The notes: generated by a model from the sequence alone, not told the origin. A DNA stretch of 64,000 bases from DASXQK01 sp963724385 (GCA_963724385.1 CAVRUJ010000001.1:2418001-2482000), one strand, 5' to 3'. Positions 44,901 through 53,839 are shown, counted from the stretch's first letter. Translations and numbers: made by a program.

Positions 44901-45394
44901 CGGTGGCGGAGGCCCGCGGGGGCGACCGACCCGCGGCCGGGGCGGGCTGGACTCCGCAAATCAGCCTCGGCATGCCGGTGCTGATCCCCGAGACTTATGT
45001 CGCCGACTTGCCGGTGCGGCTTGCCCTCTATCGCCGCATCGCCTTGCTCGTGGACGAAAAGGAAATCGATGCCTTCGCCGCGGAGATGACGGACCGTTTC
45101 GGGCCGCTGCCGCCGGAAGTGGAGAATCTGCTCAAGGTCGTCGCCATCAAACGATTGTGCCTGGCGGCCAATGTCGAACGCGTGGAAGCGGGACCGAAGG
45201 GCGCAGTTGTCGGCCTGCACGAGAACCGCTTTTCCAAGCCCGAACGCCTCCTCGGCTTCATCGCCAGCCAGGGCAAGGGCGCCATGGTCCGGCCCGACCA
45301 GCGCATGGTGTTTCGCCAACCCTGGGAAGACTCTGCCGATCGCGTCAAGGGCGTGGAGAAATTGATGCGCAAACTCGCCGAACTCGCCGCCTGA
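41897..45394 (+). CDS. mfd: Transcription-repair coupling factor Mfd
   Basis: 1165 residues. UvrB-homology region, RNA-polymerase-interaction/CarD-like domain (FVVHAEHGIGRYEGLETL, about 497-514), RecG-like motor with GDVGFGKTEVALRAAF and IVDEEQHFGVAQKEK, TRG motif, and C-terminal D7. It displaces stalled RNA polymerase and recruits UvrA. GTG start at 41897 (GTGA overlap with sdhE) has AAGGATGG upstream; an in-frame extension to 41828 lies inside sdhE. Confidence 0.95.
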   Translation: MTAAERVRHRPGLDPGPIAALDLGRPGRRLLAGAPEGFDGLLLSALAERRDLLHVCVDDARMARLQEALAFFAPDRAVVCVPAWDSLPYDRVSPHRDIVARRIDAFGRLAGEGEGPRLVVTTVAAFLQRVPLLHSFLEARLAMEEGASLAPARVVGFLEANGYLRNSTVAEAGEYAVRGGIVDLFPPGAAQPLRVDFFGDEIEAIRDFDPLTQRSAGRRKGFVIRPVSEMRLDAAAIARFRTGYRERFGAVSDDPLYEAISAGRLYPGMEHWMPLFLEGMETLLDYLPNALVSLDHQAEEAIQARFDQIADFYQARTEVLRGGGMDGGAVYRPLPPDGLYLGRSELAERLAGRSQLLLSPFASSGEEPDAGARRIRDFGEARARPEVNLYDAVRERIGEERAAGRRVLVAAVSAGSRDRLEHVLADHGLTQHQVVPDWPAAKALPRATVGFALLGLEQGFVTGDLAVIAEQDILGDRMVRPGRKRAKADRFLSEMASFAEGDFVVHAEHGIGRYEGLETLDVGGAPHDCLKLVYEGNDKLYVPVENIEVLSRYSAEDTGAQLDRLGGAHWQARKARVKQRLRDIAQQLMRTAAARAVKSVDTLQAPAGLYDEFAARFPYAETEDQTKAIEEVLVDLAAGRPMDRLICGDVGFGKTEVALRAAFVVAMAGKQVAVVTPTTLLARQHFRSFSARFAGLPLTVRQLSRLVPAKEAAETRAAVAAGKTDIVIGTHALLGKAVSFARLGLVIVDEEQHFGVAQKEKLKELGADIHVLTLTATPIPRTLQLALSGVREMSLIATPPVDRLAVRTFVLPYDPVILREAILREHYRGGQTFYVCPRIEDMGKLAERIGKLVPEVKMVMAHGQMPPTQLEKAMTAFYDRRYDLLLSTNIVESGLDIPTANTMIIHRAEMFGLAQLYQLRGRIGRSKLRGYAYLTLPPERKLSPTAMKRLEVMQTLDQLGAGFTLASHDLDIRGAGNLLGEEQSGHIREVGIELYQNMLEEAVAEARGGDRPAAGAGWTPQISLGMPVLIPETYVADLPVRLALYRRIALLVDEKEIDAFAAEMTDRFGPLPPEVENLLKVVAIKRLCLAANVERVEAGPKGAVVGLHENRFSKPERLLGFIASQGKGAMVRPDQRMVFRQPWEDSADRVKGVEKLMRKLAELAA

Positions 45395-45405
45395 GGGAAC
45401 TACCG

Positions 45406-46014
45406 ATGTTCTACGAAACCGGAAGCAAGGCGCCCCTGTCGCCGGACCCCTTCAAGTCTTTGGTCGTGCCGCGGCCCATCGGCTGGATCAGCAGCATCGA
45501 CGGGCAAGGCCGGGTCAACCTGGCCCCCTTCAGCTTCTTCAATGCGGTGGCGGAGCGGCCGCCCATGGTCATCTTTGCGCCCAATGGCCTGAAGGCGGAG
45601 GGGATACTGAAGGACAGCCGGCGGAACATCGAGGAGACCGGCGAGTTCGTCTGCAACCTGGCGACATGGGATCTCCGCGAGCGCATGAATGCCACTTCCT
45701 TCGGGTTTCCCGCCGGAACCGACGAAATGCAGGCGGCCGGCTTGACGCCCGTACCCTCTCGCCTGGTCCGGCCGCCGCGGGTCGCCGAAACGCCTGTTCA
45801 CCTGGAATGCCGCCTGTGGCGCATCATCGCGCTGCCGAACCGGGATCCGAAGGAACCCAACGACCTGGTGATCGGGGAAGTGGTCGGCATTCACATCGAC
45901 GACGCGCTGATCAAGGAGGGGCGGGTCGACATCATCGCCGCCAAGCCCATCGCCCGCCTTGGTTACGCAGAATACGCCTGTATCGATACCAAGTTCAGGA
46001 TGCGACGGCCGTAG
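45406..46014 (+). CDS. Flavin reductase-like FMN-binding split-barrel protein
   Basis: 202 residues: SLVVPRPIGWISSIDGQGRVNLAPFSFFN and PPMVIFAPNG are the DIM6/NTAB flavin reductase-like marks; WRIIALPNRDP and IGEVVGIHIDDALI follow. It binds FMN; whether it reduces flavin for a partner or acts alone is unknown. Starts 11 bp after mfd. Confidence 0.85.
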   Translation: MFYETGSKAPLSPDPFKSLVVPRPIGWISSIDGQGRVNLAPFSFFNAVAERPPMVIFAPNGLKAEGILKDSRRNIEETGEFVCNLATWDLRERMNATSFGFPAGTDEMQAAGLTPVPSRLVRPPRVAETPVHLECRLWRIIALPNRDPKEPNDLVIGEVVGIHIDDALIKEGRVDIIAAKPIARLGYAEYACIDTKFRMRRP

Positions 46015-46052
46015 CGCGCGGCAGGGCTTTGCCTCGGACTGTTCGACCTCAG

Positions 46053-47231
46053 CTACTCGGCGACGGCGCCGACCATAGCGCCGCGAACGGGACTCCGCAG
46101 AAGGTTCGAGGCAAGGGCGCGCCGCGCAGCGAGAAACAGCGTTGCCGCCAAAGCCGGAAAGCCGATTTGCAGGTTTGTCGCCTGGGCGATGGCGACCATG
46201 CCGAATGGCGTCACGTAGATCGTGGCGAGCGCTGCCCGCTCCCAGGGAAGCGAGCCGCGCTCAGCCATGTCGCTTGCAAGTATTGCCAAGGGAGCAGCCA
46301 GCACCGCCATTTCATGGTCGAAGACATAGGGCAGGGCGACCAGCGTGCCTGCGACCAGCACGGCCCCTGCAAGAAGACTCGGCCCGCAACGCCGCCAGAC
46401 ATGGGCCACGACCGCCGCTGCTGCGAGAGCCGTCGCAGCTTGAGCGACGAAGGCCATGACCGCGGGCACACCCAGCATCCGCAGGAAGACGAAGGCCGTG
46501 GGAAGTTTCTCCCACGGCTTCCGCCCATCGCCGATGAGCGTGAGGGCGACCCCCAGATGGTCAAAGAAGGTTAGCCACAGGCCGAAACCAAAGAAGATTG
46601 TGGCGACTGCCGAGAATGCCAGGCAGGTTGCGGCCGCCGCGACGAATGTCCGGTGCCTGCCGCTCGCCATCAGCGCGATCGGGATGAGCAAGCCGAACTG
46701 GGGCTTGTAGATGAGAAGCCCAAACAACACCCCCGCCAGGATCGGTCGGGAGCGCAGGCACAAGATCCCGCCGGCGAAAAGGGCCGCGGTCAGGAACGAG
46801 TTCTGCCCCTGGAGAAGGCAGATGAAAGTGCCGGGGAAGGCGAGCAGCAAAGGCAACGCCTCGGGCTGATGCAGCAGACGGCGCAAGGCGAACAGGTAAG
46901 CCACCAACGTCAGGCCGACGAATGCACAGTACGCGGCGGCATAGGGCAGCAAGGCCAGCGGCGCGATCAGGAGCTGGTAAGGCGGAGGATACCACCAGCG
47001 ATAATACTTCTGGGTCTGCGGCACGGCCACGCGCTCTGCCGCCAATATCTGGTCCTTGTCGAAGGCGTCTTGAGGTCGCCCGTCCAGGGTAAGGTAGGAG
47101 GCGCCCCAGAAGGCGCTGAAGTCGTAGCCGAGCGGCCGTCCCTGGCGATCGACCAGATTGTCGGAAGCAAGAACCAGCCCGAGAATCACGAGCAGGTAGA
47201 CGGCAATGGCGATTCGCGGGTAGGCGTGCAT
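46053..47231 (-). CDS. GT87-family (DUF2029) membrane glycosyltransferase
   Basis: 392 residues with about ten membrane segments. GYDFSAFWGASYLTLDGRP carries the first-loop acidic motif, and YYRWWYPPPYQLLIAPLALLPY and LLIYKPQFGLLIPIALM are the GT87 family patterns. It would transfer sugars from polyprenyl-phosphate donors at the outer face of the membrane. Met 47231 chosen; an upstream Met at 47318 would add a polar stretch. Confidence 0.85.
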   Translation of the reverse strand: MHAYPRIAIAVYLLVILGLVLASDNLVDRQGRPLGYDFSAFWGASYLTLDGRPQDAFDKDQILAAERVAVPQTQKYYRWWYPPPYQLLIAPLALLPYAAAYCAFVGLTLVAYLFALRRLLHQPEALPLLLAFPGTFICLLQGQNSFLTAALFAGGILCLRSRPILAGVLFGLLIYKPQFGLLIPIALMASGRHRTFVAAAATCLAFSAVATIFFGFGLWLTFFDHLGVALTLIGDGRKPWEKLPTAFVFLRMLGVPAVMAFVAQAATALAAAAVVAHVWRRCGPSLLAGAVLVAGTLVALPYVFDHEMAVLAAPLAILASDMAERGSLPWERAALATIYVTPFGMVAIAQATNLQIGFPALAATLFLAARRALASNLLRSPVRGAMVGAVAE

Positions 47232-47474
47232 GCGGCGAGCCAAATACAGGCCGCGCGTTGAATGCGGTTCAGCCGGCGAATCAAGCTGCAACGCGAATCC
47301 CCCTCGGAGCCCCACCATGCCAATTTTGCCGCCGCGTTCAACCGGGAAATGCGTGATTCCCCGCCCGCAGGCGATTTCGGCATGAATATTCAGAGACGCG
47401 AAAAGAGTCTTGATTGAATAACTCGCCGACCCGCTCTGCCAAAATTCGACCGGCAGAGTATTGCTGCCTCGTAA

Positions 47475-47768
47475 CTATGACGGGGGAGAATCGACGGACT
47501 GCCAATAGAACGGCTTGAAGGGGCTGCTCGCCTGGAAGCTGCTCCGCCATTGCCGCTCGGCCTCGGCCACGTCGAGATTCCCCCATCGCTCGGCCAGATG
47601 AGCCGGGGTCGTGGCCCCGCAATCGGCGCAATGGCGAAGCTCGAACACGGGATCCCAGGCATGGTCGGGCGGCACCACCGGCACGGAGAGCGTGGTGCGC
47701 ATGTTGGCCTCGCTGGTCGACCCGCAGGCGGGGCAGACGAAGACGCCGGGCGGCGGTGATGGCGTCAT
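47475..47768 (-). CDS. Small zinc-ribbon protein
   Basis: 97 residues with CPAC near the N-terminus and CADC about 45 residues later (GVFVCPACGSTSEAN, LRHCADCGATTPAHL), so a probable zinc ribbon. No known domain beyond that. It starts 7 bp downstream of the DsbA-family gene on the same strand. The longer in-frame extension into dsbA is a shadow. Confidence 0.6.
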   Translation of the reverse strand: MTPSPPPGVFVCPACGSTSEANMRTTLSVPVVPPDHAWDPVFELRHCADCGATTPAHLAERWGNLDVAEAERQWRSSFQASSPFKPFYWQSVDSPPS

Positions 47769-47775
47769 GACCGGT

Positions 47776-48426
47776 TCAAACCGCGCTCTCGCGCAAGCCG
47801 GCCGCTTCTTCTTCCCGGGCAAGATCGAAGAGCTGGAAGAAGCTCTCCGGCTCCTGGGCGCCGGACAGGAGAAACCGGCTGTTGAAAATGAAACAAGGCA
47901 CGCCGTTGATGCCCTGCCGGCGGGCGAATGCGTCCTCATCCCTGACTTCCTCGGCGCCCTCGACGCCGGCGAGGAACCGCGCGGCATCGGGGATGCCGGC
48001 CTCTTGGGCGATCTCGGCGAGCACGCCCTTGTCACCGATGTCGCGGCCCTCGACGAAATAGGCGGCGAACAGGTGGTCTAGCAGTTCATCCTGCCGGCCG
48101 ATCTGGGCCGCTTTGCGAAGCAGCCGGTGGGAGGCCAGCGTATTGGGCGTGCGCCGGATGGCGTCGAAATCGAAGGCGATGCCCTCGCCGGCGCCGACGG
48201 CTATGACGGCATCGTAGATGCGCCGCGCCCGGTCGGGGCTGCCGAACTTGGCCTCGATGTAGCGGTCCCGCGCCATGCCCTCGACCGGCATGGCGGGATT
48301 CAGCTGAAAGGCGCGCCAGCGCAGGCTGAGCTTGGGTTGGGGCCGTTCCTTGAGGGCCCGCGCCAGCCGGCGTTTGCCCACATAGCACCAGGGGCAGATC
48401 GTGTCCGAAAATATGTCCAAGCGCAT
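47776..48426 (-). CDS. DsbA family oxidoreductase, FrnE-like
   Basis: 216 residues. MRLDIFSDTICPWCYVGKRRL gives the thioredoxin-fold CPWC active site; no signal peptide, so cytoplasmic, as in FrnE/2-hydroxychromene-carboxylate-isomerase relatives. INGVPCFIFNSRFLLSGAQ holds the cis-Pro loop. Start ATG 48426; the longer frame overlaps the divergent ligase gene. Confidence 0.9.
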   Translation of the reverse strand: MRLDIFSDTICPWCYVGKRRLARALKERPQPKLSLRWRAFQLNPAMPVEGMARDRYIEAKFGSPDRARRIYDAVIAVGAGEGIAFDFDAIRRTPNTLASHRLLRKAAQIGRQDELLDHLFAAYFVEGRDIGDKGVLAEIAQEAGIPDAARFLAGVEGAEEVRDEDAFARRQGINGVPCFIFNSRFLLSGAQEPESFFQLFDLAREEEAAGLRESAV

Positions 48427-48593
48427 GGCGAAACTCCGGCCGCATTCTAGTACGCCACCTGGGTGGCCGGCAGCAAAAATGCCATGCCGACAAAGAGGAT
48501 CGGGGCAGGGGCTATTGCGCCGGTCGAGCCCGGCGGGGCAGACTTGAAACTTCGAAACAGCCGCTGACAGCTCGTTTTGGGGAGGCCCGTAAG

Positions 48594-50237
48594 ATGCCAT
48601 CGAGCATCTATCGACAGCATCTCGACGCCAACCGGGCCAATTTCGCGGCCCTGACGCCGCTCTCCTTTCTTGCCCGCGCGGCTGCGGTCTACCCGGAAAA
48701 GACGGCTGTCATTCATGGCGATAGGCACTTTTCCTATCGGCAGTTCCGCGACCGCTGCCATCGCCTCGCCTCGGCGCTTGTCCGGCGCGGCATCGGCGAG
48801 GGAGACACGGTGGCCATCATGGCGCCCAACGTTCCGGCCATGCTGGAGGCCCATTACGGCGTACCGATGACCGGCGCCGTGCTCAACTGCCTCAACACCC
48901 GGCTCGATGCGGGCGCGATTGCCTTCTGCCTCGCCCATGGCGAGGCCAAGCTCCTGATCGCCGACACGGAATACGCGGACATCGTTGAGGGCGCGTTGCG
49001 CCGGCTCGACCGGCCAATCCCTGTTGTCGAGATCGTCGATCCCGTCGGCGGCGCAACCCGGCGCATCGCAGAGACCAACTACGAAGGCCTTCTCGAAGAA
49101 GGCGACGCGACATTTCAGCCTCCGCCCATAGCCGAAGAATGGTCGGCCATCAGCCTTGGCTATACCTCCGGCACGACGGGCAACCCCAAGGGCGTCGTCT
49201 GTCACCACCGCGGCGCCTACCTGAATGCGCTCGGCAATATCCTGGCCATTGGACTGGACAGCCGTTCGATCTATCTCTGGACCCTGCCCATGTTTCATTG
49301 CAACGGCTGGTGCTTCACCTGGGCGGTGACCGCGGTGGCAGGAACCCATGTCTGCCTTCGCCGGCTGGAACCGGCCGCCGTTTACGGGGCAATCGCACGC
49401 GAAGGCGTCACCCATCTGTGCGGGGCGCCCGTCGTGTTGAACCTGCTCGCCAATGCGCCGGACGTGGCGAAGACGAAATTCACCCACGAGGTCCAAGTGA
49501 CCACCGGCGGTGCCGCACCGCCAAGCGCCGTCATTGCGGCCATGGAGCGCAATGGATTCCGGGTCAACCATGCCTATGGGCTGACCGAATCCTATGGCCC
49601 GGCCCTGATCTGCGCCTGGCACGAGGAATGGGATTCCAAACCGCCGGCCGAACGCGCCCGGCTGACCGCGCGCCAGGGCGTCAACTACCCGACGCTCGAG
49701 GACCTGCTGGTTGCCGATCCCGACAGCATGGTCGAGGCGCCGAGGGACGGCCGGACCATGGGCGAGATCTTTCTTCGCGGCAACACGGTGATGATGGGCT
49801 ACCTGAAGAACCCTTCAGCGACAGATGCGGCCTTCCGCGGCGGCTGGTTCCATACCGGCGACCTGGGCGTGCGCCATCCCGATGGCTACGTCGAGGTGAA
49901 GGACCGCTCCAAGGATGTCATCATTTCGGGCGGCGAGAACATCTCCTCCATCGAGGTCGAAGAGGTGCTCTATCGCCATCCCAAGGTCCTGGAAGCGGCC
50001 GTGGTCGCCCGGCCGGACGCAAAGTGGGGCGAGCATCCTTGCGCCTTCGTGACCCCGCGGCCCGAGGCCGGTGAGATGACCGCGGCCGAAATCATCGACT
50101 ACTGCCGCAGCCAGATGGCCCACTTCAAGGCGCCGCGGACGGTCGTCTTCGGTCCGCTGCCCAAGACCTCGACCGGCAAGATCCAGAAATACCTGCTGCG
50201 CGAGAAGGCGAAGGCGCTCGCCACGGACGAGGGCTGA
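48594..50237 (+). CDS. Acyl-CoA synthetase (AMP-binding), LvaE-like position
   Basis: 547 residues. AMP-binding P-loop LGYTSGTTGNPKGVV, A5 AYGLTESYGPALI, A7 GGWFHTGDLGVRHPDGY, A10 Lys region PKTSTGKIQKYLLREKAK. It activates a carboxylic acid to its CoA thioester. First gene of a five-gene, overlapping plus-strand operon (synthetase, small membrane protein, SDR, ACAD, APH-DUF6285) that mirrors the Pseudomonas lva operon for levulinate/4-hydroxyacid catabolism. Confidence 0.92.
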   Translation: MPSSIYRQHLDANRANFAALTPLSFLARAAAVYPEKTAVIHGDRHFSYRQFRDRCHRLASALVRRGIGEGDTVAIMAPNVPAMLEAHYGVPMTGAVLNCLNTRLDAGAIAFCLAHGEAKLLIADTEYADIVEGALRRLDRPIPVVEIVDPVGGATRRIAETNYEGLLEEGDATFQPPPIAEEWSAISLGYTSGTTGNPKGVVCHHRGAYLNALGNILAIGLDSRSIYLWTLPMFHCNGWCFTWAVTAVAGTHVCLRRLEPAAVYGAIAREGVTHLCGAPVVLNLLANAPDVAKTKFTHEVQVTTGGAAPPSAVIAAMERNGFRVNHAYGLTESYGPALICAWHEEWDSKPPAERARLTARQGVNYPTLEDLLVADPDSMVEAPRDGRTMGEIFLRGNTVMMGYLKNPSATDAAFRGGWFHTGDLGVRHPDGYVEVKDRSKDVIISGGENISSIEVEEVLYRHPKVLEAAVVARPDAKWGEHPCAFVTPRPEAGEMTAAEIIDYCRSQMAHFKAPRTVVFGPLPKTSTGKIQKYLLREKAKALATDEG

Positions 50238-50542
50238 TGCCGGACTTCCTACGGGGTATCCAGGACGTCTTCGACCAGCTCGACCCGTTCAGCTTCGGCA
50301 ACCGGATCGTCTATTTCTGCTGGCTCGCCCTCTACAGCTTCACCCTGGTCGCGGTCTGGCGCTCCCGCCATTCCTGGGTCAGGCTCCTCTGCTTCGTCCT
50401 CAACCAGGTCCTGTCCATCGGCGTGGTGATTTCCTGGTCGCTGACGGTGCTGTTGGCCTATACGTATTGGATGCCGTCGGCGGCGATGTTCGTCACGATT
50501 GCCGGCGGCACGCTCTACCTGTTCCGGGGAAAAAAGCGGTGA
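50237..50542 (+). CDS. Small membrane protein in the lva-like operon
   Basis: 101 residues with two to three hydrophobic helices (IVYFCWLALYSFTLVAVW, LNQVLSIGVVISWSLTVLL, MFVTIAGGTLYLF). Its ATG overlaps the synthetase stop (TGATG) and its stop overlaps the SDR GTG start, so it is translationally coupled and probably real. Family not recognised; no counterpart known to me in the Pseudomonas lva operon. Confidence 0.7.
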   Translation: MPDFLRGIQDVFDQLDPFSFGNRIVYFCWLALYSFTLVAVWRSRHSWVRLLCFVLNQVLSIGVVISWSLTVLLAYTYWMPSAAMFVTIAGGTLYLFRGKKR

Positions 50543-51294
50543 CGGCATTCGATCTCGCGGGGCGCACGGCCATCGTGACCGGGGCGGGCAGCGGCCTGGG
50601 CCGCCATTTTGCCCTCACTCTCGCCAAGGCCGGGGCGCGCCTGGCGGTGGGCGGCCGGCGCCTGGAACCTCTCGCCGCCCTGTCGGACGAGATCGAGGCC
50701 TTCGACGGTCGCGCAGTGCCCCTGCAGGTGGACGTCCTCGATCGCGCCAGCGTGGTCCGCTTCGTGGAGGGGGCCGAGCGGGAGCTGGGGCCGATCGGCA
50801 TCCTGGTCAACAATGCCGGCGTCGTCGTGTCCAAGCCCGTGCTCGACCAAAGCGAGGAGGATTGGGACAAGGTCCTCGACACCAACCTCAAGGGCGCCTG
50901 GCTCATGGCCCAGGAGACGGCGCGCCATATGGTCCGCCTCGGCCATGGCGGCAGCATCGTCAACGTCGCGTCGGTGCTGGGCATGATGGCGGAGAAGGGA
51001 ATCCCTGGTTATGGCGCCTCCAAAGCCGCCCTGATGCAATTGACCCGATCGCTTGCCGCCGAGCTGGCGCGTCACAAGATCCGGGTCAACGCCCTCTGTC
51101 CCGGGTATTTTCTTACCGCTATGACCGAGGACTATCTGACCGGTCCCGGGCTGGAATCGCTTCTCGCCCGCATCCCCCAGCGCCGGATCGGCGAGCTTGC
51201 CGACCTCGACGGGCCGCTGCTGCTGCTGGCCTCCGATGCCGGCGCCTACATGACCGGCAGCCTGCTGGTCGTCGATGGCGGGCATTCTCTCTGA
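50539..51294 (+). CDS. Short-chain dehydrogenase/reductase, LvaD-like position
   Basis: 251 residues, classical SDR: TGAGSGLG cofactor motif, LVNNAGVVVSK, catalytic Ser in VNVASVLGM, YGASKAALMQLTRSLA (YxxxK) and VNALCPGYFLT. In the proposed pathway it would interconvert 4-oxo and 4-hydroxyacyl-CoA (inference). GTG start overlaps the previous stop (GTGA). Confidence 0.88.
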   Translation: MTAFDLAGRTAIVTGAGSGLGRHFALTLAKAGARLAVGGRRLEPLAALSDEIEAFDGRAVPLQVDVLDRASVVRFVEGAERELGPIGILVNNAGVVVSKPVLDQSEEDWDKVLDTNLKGAWLMAQETARHMVRLGHGGSIVNVASVLGMMAEKGIPGYGASKAALMQLTRSLAAELARHKIRVNALCPGYFLTAMTEDYLTGPGLESLLARIPQRRIGELADLDGPLLLLASDAGAYMTGSLLVVDGGHSL

Positions 51295-52484
51295 TGGATT
51301 TCGCCGTCCCGCCAGAGATCGAGGCCCTGCGCCGGCGCATCGCCGCCTTCGTCGCCGCGGAGATCTTGCCGTTGGAGAATGATCCGGCGAGCTTCGACGA
51401 GCATGAGAACATCGCCCTGCCGCTGCTCGATCAATTGCGCGCGAAGGCGAAAGCGGCCGGGCTCTGGGCCCCGCAAGTGCCGCAAGCGCTGGGCGGGCTG
51501 GGGCTGAACGTATCCGCCATGGCTGTCTGCTACGAGGCCATGGGCCGATCTATCTTCGGTCCCGCCGCCTTCAACTGTGCAGCGCCCGACGACGGCAATA
51601 TGATCCTCTTGGCCCGCGTCGCGACCGAGGCGCAGAAGCGCCGCTGGCTGCTGCCGATCGTCGATGGCCGGGTGCGCTCCTCGTTCGTGATGACCGAGCC
51701 GATGCCGGGCGCGGGCTCCGATCCGGCGGCCATGCTGACCAGCGCCACGCGCAAGGGCGACCGTTGGGTGATCGAGGGCCGGAAATGGTTCATCACCGGG
51801 GCCGAGATGGCCCAGCATTTCATCCTCGTCGCCCGCACTTCGCCCGATGCCCGCAAGGGCTTGACCGCTTTCCTTTACGACCGGGAGCAACCCGGCTGGC
51901 GCATCGTCCGGCGAATTCCGATCATGGGCCCCGAGGAGCATGGCGGCCATTGCGAGCTGGAGTTCTCCGGGCTCGAGATCGCCGACGAGAACCGGCTGCT
52001 TGGCGTCGGCGACGGCCTGAAGGTCACCCAGATCCGCCTCGGCACCGCGCGCCTCACCCATTGCATGCGCTGGCTCGGCATGGCCAAGCGCGCGCTCGAG
52101 ATCGCCGCCGTCTATGTGGCCGAGCGGCAAAGCTTCGGAACGCCGCTCGCCCGCCATGAGGGCGTGCAATGGCTGCTGGGAGAAGCCGCCATGGCGATCC
52201 AGACCGGGCGCCTGCTGACCGCGCGGGCGGCCTGGAAGCTCGACCAGGGCGACTTCGCACGCAAGGAAGTCTCCATGGCCAAGGTGCAGGTGGCCGATGC
52301 CTTGCACAAGGCCGTCGATACCGCCATCCAGCTCTGCGGCGCGCGGGGTTATTCGGGCGATACGCCGCTGGAATGGATGTACCGGTATGCCCGCCAGGCC
52401 AGACTGGTGGACGGCGCTTCGGAGGTCCACAAGATGGTCCTCGCCACCGCGTTCCTCGAGCGCGGCGAGGAGTTCTGGGACTAG
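51294..52484 (+). CDS. Acyl-CoA dehydrogenase family protein, ACAD10/11-LvaC-like
   Basis: 396 residues. FVMTEPMPGAGSDPAAM, GRKWFITGAEMAQHFILVA and QLCGARGYSGDTPLEWMYRYAR are ACAD motifs. The catalytic segment reads LVDGASEVHKMV, with Asp at the usual Glu position, as in ACAD10/11-like enzymes that process phosphorylated 4-hydroxyacyl-CoA rather than oxidise acyl-CoA. The next gene is the kinase. ATG overlaps the SDR stop. Confidence 0.85.
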   Translation: MDFAVPPEIEALRRRIAAFVAAEILPLENDPASFDEHENIALPLLDQLRAKAKAAGLWAPQVPQALGGLGLNVSAMAVCYEAMGRSIFGPAAFNCAAPDDGNMILLARVATEAQKRRWLLPIVDGRVRSSFVMTEPMPGAGSDPAAMLTSATRKGDRWVIEGRKWFITGAEMAQHFILVARTSPDARKGLTAFLYDREQPGWRIVRRIPIMGPEEHGGHCELEFSGLEIADENRLLGVGDGLKVTQIRLGTARLTHCMRWLGMAKRALEIAAVYVAERQSFGTPLARHEGVQWLLGEAAMAIQTGRLLTARAAWKLDQGDFARKEVSMAKVQVADALHKAVDTAIQLCGARGYSGDTPLEWMYRYARQARLVDGASEVHKMVLATAFLERGEEFWD

Positions 52485-52495
52485 CATCACTGGCG

Positions 52496-53839
52496 ATGTC
52501 CAAGGCACAACTTCAAGATCCGGCCGTGCGCGCCCGGCTTGCCGCCTTCATTGCCGAGGCAAGCGGGGAGGCGGTGGGCGCCCTGGAAGCAACGCCGCTG
52601 GCCGGCGGCGCAATCCAGGAGAACTGGCTGGTGAACGTCGAGCTGGCCGGCCGGCGGCGGGAATTGGTATTGCGCACCGACGCGCAGTCCCGCCTGGCCA
52701 TGAGCCACGGCCGGGCGCAGGAATTCGCCCTGCTGTGCGCGGCCCATGGCGCCGGGGTCACCGTGCCGGAGCCGCTCTGGCTGTGCCGCGACCCGTCGGT
52801 GCTGGGCCAGGGCTTCTATCTGATGCGCCGCGTTGCCGGCGTGGCCCAGGGAATTCGGGTGGTCAAGGATCTGAAGCTGGGCGGAGAGCGCAAGCGTCTG
52901 GCCGAGCGCCTCGGGGCCGAGCTGGCGCGCATTCACAAGATCCTGCCCGGCGCCGCGGGACTTCAGTTCCTGCCGCTGCCCCGATCGAGCCCGGCTCTCG
53001 ATGAAATCGCCCGGCTGCGCGCCGACCTCGATGGGCGGGAGGACGGCTATCCCATCCTGGAATGGGGCCTCAGGTGGCTCGAGCGAAAGGCTCCGCCGGC
53101 GGGCGAGATCGTGCTGGTGCATCATGACTTCCGCACCGGCAACTACATGGTGGACGAGAACGGGCTGACCGCGATCCTCGACTGGGAGTTCGCCGCCTGG
53201 GGCGAGCCGATGACCGATATCGGCTGGTTCTGCGCCAAATGCTGGCGCTATGGCGCCGATGGGCTGGAGGCCGGCGGCATCGCGCCGCGGGCCGATTTTT
53301 ATCGCGGCTATGAATCCGGGTCCGGCCGGCGGATCGATCCGGACGCGGTGCATTACTGGGAAGTCATGGCCCATTTGCGATGGGCGGTGATCGCGCTCCA
53401 ACAGATGGACCGGCATATAGGCGGCGGAGAGCATTCCCTGCAACTGGCACTGACCGGGCGCATCCTGCCGGAGCTCGAGCGCACGATCATCGAGCTCATC
53501 GCGCCCGGCCCCTGGCCCGCACCCGCCGGAGCGGCCGCGGCCGCGGCGGAGCAGCCGCCGGCATCGCTCCTGCTGGCCGAGGCAAGGCGTCTCCTGCTGG
53601 AGGAGCTCCTACCGACGTTGCCGGAGGATCGCCGTCTGGAAGCGCGCATGATCGCCAATGCCATGGCCATAGGCGGGCGCGAAAGCGCCGCTTTCCGCCC
53701 CGCGAAACCGGACAGGCGGGCCCTTGCCGCCGCCATTCGCGCCGGGCTGCATGACGACGATCCCGCATTGCGAGGCCGGCTCGCGGCGGAGCTTCTGGCC
53801 CGGCTTGCCATCAGCAATCCGAAGGCGCTGCCGAAATAA
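52496..53839 (+). CDS. APH-family kinase fused to a DUF6285-like domain (LvaA-LvaB-like)
   Basis: 447 residues. The N-terminal aminoglycoside-phosphotransferase fold (about 1-330) has the catalytic loop VLVHHDFRTGNYMV (near 205-218) and the metal motif AILDWEFAAWGEPMTDIGW. After an Ala/Pro linker, residues about 352-447 (SLLLAEARRLLLEELLPTL, RMIANAMAIGGRE) resemble DUF6285, which elsewhere is encoded as a separate small gene beside the kinase. In the lva pathway LvaAB phosphorylates 4-hydroxyacyl-CoA. The domain name is from memory. Confidence 0.82.
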   Translation: MSKAQLQDPAVRARLAAFIAEASGEAVGALEATPLAGGAIQENWLVNVELAGRRRELVLRTDAQSRLAMSHGRAQEFALLCAAHGAGVTVPEPLWLCRDPSVLGQGFYLMRRVAGVAQGIRVVKDLKLGGERKRLAERLGAELARIHKILPGAAGLQFLPLPRSSPALDEIARLRADLDGREDGYPILEWGLRWLERKAPPAGEIVLVHHDFRTGNYMVDENGLTAILDWEFAAWGEPMTDIGWFCAKCWRYGADGLEAGGIAPRADFYRGYESGSGRRIDPDAVHYWEVMAHLRWAVIALQQMDRHIGGGEHSLQLALTGRILPELERTIIELIAPGPWPAPAGAAAAAAEQPPASLLLAEARRLLLEELLPTLPEDRRLEARMIANAMAIGGRESAAFRPAKPDRRALAAAIRAGLHDDDPALRGRLAAELLARLAISNPKALPK

